40,953 nucleotides of DNA. It comes from Prevotella sp. Its GTDB lineage: Bacteria; Bacteroidota; Bacteroidia; Bacteroidales; Bacteroidaceae. Of this stretch, positions 1 to 6,175 are shown one piece after another. The stretch covers positions 1 through 40,953 of the forward strand of contig JAFTGI010000020.1 of the NCBI GenBank assembly GCA_017458195.1, written 5' to 3'. A model generated the notes under the pieces. The model worked only from the letters and a program-made list of their open reading frames with translations, was not told the DNA's origin and made no database searches. Every line of letters begins with the position of its first letter. Position 1 is the stretch's first letter. Made by a program: the position numbers and the translations under genes.

Positions 1-2
1 TC

Positions 3-470
3 CGCAATGTCGCCTTCTCGGTGGGTTCTATCGTAGCTCTGTTCTTCGACGCCCTTGTGGTGCTCGGCTTCTTCAGCCTGCTGCACGGCTGGGTACCCAT
101 GTCGCTCGAGATCGACCAGACGTTCATCGGTGCTATCCTGACGGTGATAGGTTACTCTATTAACGATAAGGTGGTGGTCTTCGACCGTATCCGTGAGAAC
201 ATCGGCCTCTATCCCAAGCGCGACCGCCAGCAGCTCTTCAACGACTCGCTGAACCAGACGCTGGCCCGTACGATCAACACGTCGGTGACGACGCTCGTCG
301 TGCTGCTCACCATCTTCTTCCTTGGTGGCGACAGCATCCGCTCGTTTGCCTTCGCCATGATCCTCGGTGTCATCTTCGGCACGCTCTCGTCCATCTTCAT
401 CGCCGCTCCCACCGCCCTGCGCACCATGGGCCGCAAGATCCGCGAGGAGGAGGCCGTCGAGGCTAAGTAA
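3..470 (+). CDS. secDF: Protein translocase SecDF, C-terminal (SecF) end, partial
   Basis: This is the 3' end of a gene that begins before the window; the frame is open from base 3 and stops at 468-470. The product is the SecF part of the SecDF membrane complex, which uses proton motive force to help the SecYEG channel release exported proteins. The visible 155 residues hold several hydrophobic membrane segments and the SecF signature VVVFDRIREN, preceded by GYSINDK, both typical of SecF transmembrane helix 4 and its following loop. In Bacteroidota SecD and SecF are usually fused, so the full gene is probably secDF, but only the SecF end is seen here. A terminator-like hairpin follows 28 bases after the stop. 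I am confident of the family and less sure that it is a fusion. Confidence 0.93.
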   Translation, partial: RNVAFSVGSIVALFFDALVVLGFFSLLHGWVPMSLEIDQTFIGAILTVIGYSINDKVVVFDRIRENIGLYPKRDRQQLFNDSLNQTLARTINTSVTTLVVLLTIFFLGGDSIRSFAFAMILGVIFGTLSSIFIAAPTALRTMGRKIREEEAVEAK

Positions 471-498
471 TCACCTTATATAATAATACGCGCACGCG

Positions 499-540
499 AG
501 GGGCGAACCACCATTCCGGTCGGTTCGCCCCTTACTTTTT
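499..540 (+). terminator. Rho-independent terminator after secDF
   Basis: A perfect 10-bp stem (GGGGCGAACC at 500-509 with GGTTCGCCCC at 522-531, extended by A499-T532) closes a 12-base loop and is followed by TTACTTTTT. It sits 28 bases after the secDF stop and reads in the same direction. Confidence 0.85.
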
Positions 541-555
541 GAACTTTGGTGTAAC

Positions 556-703
556 TAAAGCGGTGCTTTTCCTGGAGTAAAGCGGTGCTTTTCTCCCAGT
601 AAAGTACCGCTTTTCCATAAGTAAAGCGGTGCTTTTCCTATTGCTAAAGCGGTGCTTCTCGAAAGTAATATAGGGGTATATTACCTTCAAGAAGCGCCGT
701 TTT
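556..703. repeat. 22-bp-period mini-hairpin array ending in a long hairpin
   Basis: Five units start at 556, 578, 600, 622 and 645, a period of 22-23 bp. Four contain AAAGCGGTGCTT; the core AAAGC-GGT-GCTTT is a tiny hairpin. The third unit is altered to AAAGTACCGCTTT. The last unit opens a long imperfect hairpin, arms 646-671 and 678-703, with loop AGGGGT. Within arms 654-671 and 678-695 the two non-pairs are C-A and A-C on the plus strand, which become G-U wobbles in a minus-strand RNA. No ORF covers it. A related array lies at 40771-40873. Confidence 0.85.
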
Positions 704-711
704 CGTGAAGC

Positions 712-729
712 GCGGGCGTCCCCGCCCGC
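712..729. repeat. Short GC-rich hairpin
   Basis: GCGGGCG (712-718) and CGCCCGC (723-729) form a perfect 7-bp stem around the loop TCCC. The same GCGGGCG core recurs in the hairpin at 949-975. It resembles REP-type intergenic palindromes; no function is visible. Confidence 0.6.
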
Positions 730-751
730 ACTATATAATTATCCAACTTTC

Positions 752-766
752 GCAAGCTCCGCTTGC
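752..766. repeat. Short hairpin with TCC triloop
   Basis: GCAAGC, TCC, GCTTGC form a perfect 6-bp stem with a three-base loop, directly before the octamer-repeat element at 772-908. A similar TCC-loop hairpin occurs at 40713-40725. Confidence 0.55.
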
Positions 767-771
767 CTCTT

Positions 772-908
772 GGAGTTTTGGAGTTTAGGAGTTTAGGAGT
801 TTAGACGATAGACTGGTGTCAAACCGTCCTATGACCATACTGCCAACAAGACTAACGTCTAAACTCCAGCGGCTGAAAGCCGCGAAAACTCCTACACTCC
901 TACACTCC
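772..908. repeat. Miniature octamer-arm inverted-repeat element without ORF
   Basis: The left arm has units TTTTGGAG, TTTAGGAG, TTTAGGAG (776-799) and then TTTAGACGATAG (800-811). The right arm begins ACTAACGTCTAAACTCC (851-867), is interrupted by a small hairpin (GCGGCT-GAA-AGCCGC, 869-883) and resumes with degenerate ACTCCTAC repeats to 908. Only 39 bases lie between the inner ends. The same inner ends, TTTAGACGATAG and ACTAACGTCTAAA, bound the larger element at 10106-10642, so this looks like an emptied or miniature copy. Mobility is inferred. Confidence 0.7.
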
Positions 909-948
909 TCAGACATGCGAAACTTGAATATAATTACTTTTATTTCGT

Positions 949-975
949 GGAGTGCGGGCGGGACGCCCGCGCTCC
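949..975. repeat. GC-rich hairpin with GGA triloop
   Basis: A 12-bp stem, GGAGTGCGGGCG with CGCCCGCGCTCC and one T-G wobble, surrounds the loop GGA. It lies directly before the terminator of the minus-strand operon and shares its GCGGGCG core with the hairpin at 712-729. Confidence 0.6.
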
Positions 976-977
976 AT

Positions 978-1023
978 AAAAAAAGGGCCGGTTCCATCGG
1001 ATGGGAACTCCGATGAAACCGGC
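978..1023 (-). terminator. Rho-independent terminator of the secreted-protein operon
   Basis: On the minus strand a 14-bp stem (1023-1010 with 1000-987, one wobble) is followed by CCC and a run of seven T (984-978). It lies 33 bases after the stop of the gene ending at 1057. The arm and loop contain CGGTTTCATCGGAGTT, also found in the terminator hairpin at 9222-9272. Confidence 0.88.
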
Positions 1024-1056
1024 GATTTTTGCGGTTGTCGTCGCTAAAAACGTGGA

Positions 1057-4000
1057 TTAGCGGGCGATGAACTTGCGGCCGTTATTGATGTAGAGCTTGC
1101 CGGGAACGAGCGTCGTCATGCGCTGACCCTGCAGGTTGTAGACGGCGTCAGACTTCACTGTCACGACGGGAGCCGACTCGATGCCGGTGGCCGTCAGATC
1201 ATACGTGTAGTTGAAGCCATAGAAGCCGAGCTTCGAACCGGCGCAGTAGAACTTGTAGCTTCTGCCAGCCTTGACGTCGAACTTGAAGGTGCCGTAGTAC
1301 TTCTCGCTGACCGTGATGGCGTTGTAGGCATCCAGAGCCGTTCCGTCCTCTTCCACATAGAATTTCTTGCCGTTGTTGAGCACGACGCCAATGGTGATCT
1401 CGCCGTCGTACTTGGGCTTGATGGTGTAGAAGGTGCCGCCGTCCTTGTTGCCGTTCTCGCCGTTGCCCTCAGTGAAGGCCACGAAGCCCTCCACTTGCGA
1501 ATCAGCTTTGCCAGCCTTGAAGTCAGCATAGGCGTTAGAACCTTCCACCTGTGTGCCAGCCTCACCGTAGGTGATGGTAGCCACGACGTCGTCGCCGTCC
1601 TTCACTTCGACAGTCTGACCGGAGGTGAAGCTCTGGCCAACCTGGATAGCGTAGGTCACGGTAGCCTCTGTAGCCTCCTGCTCGCCGAGCTTCAGGCCCA
1701 TCTTGTCGAACTGCAGCGATGTGAGGTCAGAACCGGTGCCCTCGATGTAGTAGCCCAGACGGATGCTGCCGCTGAAGCCGGTGAAGTCGAAGGTGAAGTC
1801 CTTGCTCGCATCTTCTTCGCTTGCATCTTCTTCGTCAGCCGACGGCAGTTCGCTCTGAGCAATCGTGCCGATGACGTTGGCCGAGCTGAAGTTCTCGCCG
1901 TCCTTGGCAACGACGACCTTGAGGGTCACCTCGTCGCCCAGATAGATGGAAGTCAGCGTCAGCGTGGCCTGATACTTGGCAGCTGCATTGTCGCCCAGGC
2001 TGATGGAGGGACTGACGAGCCATGAATTAGTTGATGATCCATAAGGACTGAAGGTGATGTTCTTAATCATCATTCCGCCGAAGCCGGAACGCTGAGTGAC
2101 GAGGATGTCGCCACCTTCGCTCAGTTCGGTGTTTTCGGTCAGTTCGCCCTCATAGGCTGTCCAGATGCTGAGATCCTCGGCATCGTTGACCACAAACTCG
2201 AAGGGAACGCTCGCACCAGTCGTGAAGCTGACAGCGTCGCTCCAGCCGCTCTGTGCGGTAGCCGTGAGCGAACGCACACGGGCTTCGTAACCAGTCAGAC
2301 CGTCGAGACCCTCGAGCGTGATGCTGGTGACGTCGGTGGCCACGGCCTCGCCCCACTCTTCGTCGCTGGCCTTCTTGTAGCTGACCTCATAGGAAGTAGC
2401 CTTCTCCTCGGCAGTCCATTCAAGCGTCACGTTGCCGCCGTCGACAGCAGCCACATGAATGTCGCTGGGATAGTCCACCTCGGGCTTCTGCTCGATATAG
2501 ATGCGGTTGAACTGGGTCTGACCCGCGACAAAGCGATGGATGTAGATGCGCAGGCGCACCTTCTCGCCGGCCAGCTCGTCGAAGGTAGCCTCGAAGGGCA
2601 CGAACGAGGCGTTGCTGAGGCTCTCGCAGTTGTTCTTGTCGATGGTCAGGATGTCCTTATAGTCAACGCCGTCCTTGGTGACCTGGAAGACGATCTTCTC
2701 GTTGTCGCCCAGCGTCCATCCGCTCTGCATCCAGCCAGAGCGCTGAGTTCCTGCGACGCCAACCTTAATACGGTTGCTGCCTTCGCCCAGATAGATATAA
2801 GGAGACTCATACCAGGCCACGGTGCCCTCGGTCTCGTCTACAGCATTGATCTGGCTGTAGATATAACCATTGCTCGAGTTGTCGTTCCAGATGCCATTCT
2901 CATCGTCGTCTCTGGTCCAGCCCAGATAGGGTTCCTCGGTGACGAGGGTCTCGTCGATGGTGAGCTCCCAAGGCAGTTCGGAAGCGGTGACATCGTTGGT
3001 GTCGACGTAAAGCGACGAATACTCGCCGGCGTCGGAGATGCTCCATGCACGGAAGAAGTAGGGTTTGCCAACCTCGAGGCCGGTCAGGGCGATGGCCTCA
3101 GCGGGCGTGCCGACGAAAATGACCTTGCCGCCACCTTCAATCTCGTCGCCCACGTTGTAGGTTCCCTTGGGTTCGCCGAAGACGCCGTAGTACAGATACT
3201 GATTAGCATGATTGACAAACTCCTCAGTGGTCATGGCTACGAGCACCTGACCGGCAGCCTTGACGCTGACCGACATCGTGGTCTTGTCGACATCGCTGGT
3301 CGTGATGGACTCAGGAGCAGCGGGCTTGGTCTTAATGGTAGCGGTGGTAGCTTCGCCGTAGAGGGGACCGCCCATGCCTAATGAGTTGTAGGGGATGATT
3401 GTCAAGCTGTACTCCGTGTCAGCCTCCATGTTGTTGGGGCTGCTGAAGGAGACCGAGTCGGCGTAGTTGAAATGCTCGTCGACGACGGCAACGACGGCGA
3501 TGACCTTTGCATTGCCAAGCTCGTCGCCGACGGCGTACTTCGTCTTGTCGACAGGCTTCACGCCCTCAGGAGCGGCCGTGCCGGCCAGCACGAGATAGTG
3601 GTCGGCGTCGCTGGGCTTGAACGAACCGCTGATCTGTGTGGTCGTTGAGGTGAGCACCAGGTTCTGCAGCGTGCCGCCGGGAGTCATGCACTCATCGGGA
3701 GCCACGAAAGTGTAGGTGGTGCCGTCAGCTGGATAGTTGTCAGCGTTGTAGCTGATAGAAGTGTCCTTGGCTCCAGTAGCTGATCCGTCGTAGGCATGCA
3801 CCTGGACGAAATCGTTGCTGTCGCCCAGCAGACCGATGCGCATGAAGTGGTAGTTGCCAGTCTCGTCAGTGGGCATGAAGCCGTTAACCTGAATAGAGAT
3901 GTTGCCTGTTGCCTCATATATGCGGTACTGCAGTTGCACTTTGGCACAGAAGTCAACTTTCCAACTGTTCGACTGCAGACCGAGGTTCTTGTACTGAATG

Positions 4001-4473
4001 ATGAGCACACGGTTGCCGGCGTTGCCCTCGTTCTTATAGCTGATCTCGGTATCGTCGAGGCCATAGACGCCCTCGCGGGTCACGAGACCGAAAGCATCGT
4101 GACAGCCCGACGTGGTGAACATGTTGGTGGCCTTCTTGTGCAGGTCGGTAGTGACGGTCTCCACGTCGCTGAGCAGAATCTCGCCATCAGTGCCGATGAG
4201 GAAATACTTCATCGTCTTGCTGTTGTAATTCAGGTCGAAGCCGATGGGGAAGGCCTTGACGTCCTCGGCAGTGTTGAAGTTGGCATTGCCGTCAGCATCG
4301 AGCATCAGCCCGGAAAGTTCTGAGCCGGCGTTGCCGCCCAGGTCAACCACGATGCCGTTCGTGATGTCCTCGTAGGCCGTGGTGGTTGTTTCCACCTTGT
4401 AGGCAAACATCTGTGCCGATGCACTGAGCACGGCAAAGAAGGCCATTGCCAAGAAAGATAATCTTTTCTTCAT
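1057..4473 (-). CDS. Large secreted protein with fibronectin type III and sandwich modules
   Basis: The 1138-residue product has a clear signal peptide (MKKRLSFLAMAFFAVLSASA, cleavage before QMFAY). Next come an all-beta N-terminal region (about 20-285), fibronectin III-like stretches (about 290-500), a sandwich module resembling choice-of-anchor or CBM folds (about 500-695), a clear FN3 domain (about 700-798, ending SGWSDAVSFTTG) and a second sandwich module (about 800-985). The C-terminal tail contains VYNLQGQRM and NNGRKFIAR, the kind used by Prevotella secreted proteins and probably recognised by a type IX-like export system. A short acidic repeat (EEDAS twice, 1807-1836) sits in the second sandwich. 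It is the last gene of the operon, 50 bases after its neighbour. No catalytic motif is seen, so adhesion or glycan binding is only inferred. Confidence 0.75.
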   Translation of the reverse strand: MKKRLSFLAMAFFAVLSASAQMFAYKVETTTTAYEDITNGIVVDLGGNAGSELSGLMLDADGNANFNTAEDVKAFPIGFDLNYNSKTMKYFLIGTDGEILLSDVETVTTDLHKKATNMFTTSGCHDAFGLVTREGVYGLDDTEISYKNEGNAGNRVLIIQYKNLGLQSNSWKVDFCAKVQLQYRIYEATGNISIQVNGFMPTDETGNYHFMRIGLLGDSNDFVQVHAYDGSATGAKDTSISYNADNYPADGTTYTFVAPDECMTPGGTLQNLVLTSTTTQISGSFKPSDADHYLVLAGTAAPEGVKPVDKTKYAVGDELGNAKVIAVVAVVDEHFNYADSVSFSSPNNMEADTEYSLTIIPYNSLGMGGPLYGEATTATIKTKPAAPESITTSDVDKTTMSVSVKAAGQVLVAMTTEEFVNHANQYLYYGVFGEPKGTYNVGDEIEGGGKVIFVGTPAEAIALTGLEVGKPYFFRAWSISDAGEYSSLYVDTNDVTASELPWELTIDETLVTEEPYLGWTRDDDENGIWNDNSSNGYIYSQINAVDETEGTVAWYESPYIYLGEGSNRIKVGVAGTQRSGWMQSGWTLGDNEKIVFQVTKDGVDYKDILTIDKNNCESLSNASFVPFEATFDELAGEKVRLRIYIHRFVAGQTQFNRIYIEQKPEVDYPSDIHVAAVDGGNVTLEWTAEEKATSYEVSYKKASDEEWGEAVATDVTSITLEGLDGLTGYEARVRSLTATAQSGWSDAVSFTTGASVPFEFVVNDAEDLSIWTAYEGELTENTELSEGGDILVTQRSGFGGMMIKNITFSPYGSSTNSWLVSPSISLGDNAAAKYQATLTLTSIYLGDEVTLKVVVAKDGENFSSANVIGTIAQSELPSADEEDASEEDASKDFTFDFTGFSGSIRLGYYIEGTGSDLTSLQFDKMGLKLGEQEATEATVTYAIQVGQSFTSGQTVEVKDGDDVVATITYGEAGTQVEGSNAYADFKAGKADSQVEGFVAFTEGNGENGNKDGGTFYTIKPKYDGEITIGVVLNNGKKFYVEEDGTALDAYNAITVSEKYYGTFKFDVKAGRSYKFYCAGSKLGFYGFNYTYDLTATGIESAPVVTVKSDAVYNLQGQRMTTLVPGKLYINNGRKFIAR

Positions 4474-4523
4474 AAGCGTTGTTTTTAAATGGTTAATAAT
4501 ATAATGAATAAAAAATGTGCAGA

Positions 4524-6167
4524 CTAACGGACGACGCGCTTCTCGACGGAGCCGTCGCTATATCTGACGACGTTGAGGCCGTGCTGCGGCTGACGGAGCT
4601 GCTTGCCGTCGAGGCTGTAGACTGACTCGACGACGGGCTCGGTGTTGTCGTCGGTGCTGACGATGCCCTCTGGCTCAGTCACGTTGTAGGTACCGTCAGC
4701 GGCGATGCGGAAGATGGTGATGCCGGGATTCTTGTCGGAACTGGCTTCGCGCCAGAACAGGTAGGCAGCCTCAGGCTCTACGATGATGGCCAGGTCGTTG
4801 ACGTTGAGGTTGCGACCGATGGTGCGCGTCCAGACGCGATTGCCGTCCTTGTCGTAGCGGCGGATGACGATCGACTCGTTGTTGTAGCTGGCAATATCGC
4901 GATAGACGGCAATCCAGCTGCCGTCGGGCAGCGAGCCGACGCCCGTCTTGGGCAAACCGAACATGTAGGTGTTGGTGGCGGTGCTCTTGCTGGCAATCGA
5001 CATGCCGAGCTCGTCGTAGAGGTAGTCGCCGTCGTAGCTGAACTTCTGGTGCATCACGTTGCCGGTACCGCTCAGTTCGGATGCATACTGGACGAGGATC
5101 TCCTCGGTCTCGGGACAGGCTGCGATGCTGGGATAGTTGTGGTCGTAAGCATCAGCGTTGTAGGCATCCAGCCCCTCCAGGCCGAAGCCTAATGAGCCGT
5201 CTTCGTAGATGTGCTGCACGCGGATGTTGTGGGAGAACGTGCCCATGAAGCGCTGGAAGGCCACGCAGGCGCCGCCCATGCCGTCGGGCACGATGCGGTA
5301 GTGGTTCATCTCGTAGCCGCCGAAATAATGGTCGTCGTAGACGAGGGCCTCGCCCCAGACTTCGTTGAGGTCGCTGTCGAAGCGGTGCACGCGGGCGCCG
5401 TCGGGGGTGTCGTCGAAGTAGAGGAAGTCGCCGTCGGTCGTGGGCAGGATCTGGCCCTTGGTCGTCATGCCGGAGGCCATCTTGCGCGGAGCATCCCAGA
5501 GCAGGGTGCCGTCGTCGGCAATGCGGACCATGTAGATGCCGTCGGTGTCTTCATCACCAACTGAGCCGGAATTGAAAATGAAATAGGTGTCGTCGCCCAC
5601 AACGTAGGCATTGGTGAACGGCGAGTCATGATAATCCCTGAAGTCGATGCCGTCGAGCCCCCAGAGGAAGTTGCCCTCCTGGTCGATCTTATAGATGGCC
5701 GGGGTGAAGGTCTGGGGGCTGTAGCCGTCGTCGACATAGGTGTCGTCCTGGGTGCGGCTGTCGGCCACGGTGACGATGGCCGAGCCGTCGGCGGCCACGC
5801 ACAGGGCGCACTCCGACCAGTAGCTCGGCGTGATGTGGTCGTTGACCATGATGGGCTCCTCAAACTGGGGCACGCCGTCGCGGTCGAGCAGCTGGAGGTA
5901 GGTGCGCACGGCGTCCACTCTGGTGCCGTCCATGACCTTTTTGCCCCATGTCTTCCAGGCCAGCCACGTCTTGCCGTCGGTCGTGCGGGCCACCTTGGGC
6001 GAACAGGCGTAGTAGTCGCCGCCGGTCTTGGTCTCGCCGGTCGACTTATCCACGTAGGTGGTGCTGTAGATGCACTTCGGCGTTGCGTTTGTGTTCCACT
6101 GGGCATAGGTCTGGCTTGAGCCGGCCATTGCCATCAGCATTAAAAGATAAAACTTCTTCATAACCAT
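4524..6167 (-). CDS. Secreted repeat protein, probably beta-propeller-like
   Basis: The 547-residue product has a signal peptide (MVMKKFYLLMLMAMAGSSQTYA, cleavage before QWNTN). The body is built of recurring short beta segments such as VARTTDGKTWLAWKTW, VAADGSAIVTVADSR and IRRYDKDGNRVWTR, spaced like the blades of a propeller and resembling BNR/Asp-box or WD-type repeats, though no perfect Asp-box series is evident. The end, VYSLDGKQLRQ then VEKRVVR, matches the sorting tails of the two neighbouring products. Two start codons lie two codons apart (6167 and 6161); the second, MKKFY, gives an equally good signal peptide. The gene begins 8 bases after the upstream stop at 6176, so they are almost certainly co-transcribed. 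The family was not recognised; a surface or extracellular role is inferred. Confidence 0.7.
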   Translation of the reverse strand: MVMKKFYLLMLMAMAGSSQTYAQWNTNATPKCIYSTTYVDKSTGETKTGGDYYACSPKVARTTDGKTWLAWKTWGKKVMDGTRVDAVRTYLQLLDRDGVPQFEEPIMVNDHITPSYWSECALCVAADGSAIVTVADSRTQDDTYVDDGYSPQTFTPAIYKIDQEGNFLWGLDGIDFRDYHDSPFTNAYVVGDDTYFIFNSGSVGDEDTDGIYMVRIADDGTLLWDAPRKMASGMTTKGQILPTTDGDFLYFDDTPDGARVHRFDSDLNEVWGEALVYDDHYFGGYEMNHYRIVPDGMGGACVAFQRFMGTFSHNIRVQHIYEDGSLGFGLEGLDAYNADAYDHNYPSIAACPETEEILVQYASELSGTGNVMHQKFSYDGDYLYDELGMSIASKSTATNTYMFGLPKTGVGSLPDGSWIAVYRDIASYNNESIVIRRYDKDGNRVWTRTIGRNLNVNDLAIIVEPEAAYLFWREASSDKNPGITIFRIAADGTYNVTEPEGIVSTDDNTEPVVESVYSLDGKQLRQPQHGLNVVRYSDGSVEKRVVR

Positions 6168-6175
6168 AATAGTTT

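Noticed and set aside
556..660. CRISPR array
   Set aside because: The repeated core is only about 15 bases and the intervening stretches about 7 bases and partly similar; there are no spacers of normal size and no cas genes.
2455..3381. 308-residue plus-strand frame
   Set aside because: It is an antisense shadow of the secreted-protein gene at 1057-4473, with no family signature and no promoter or terminator of its own.
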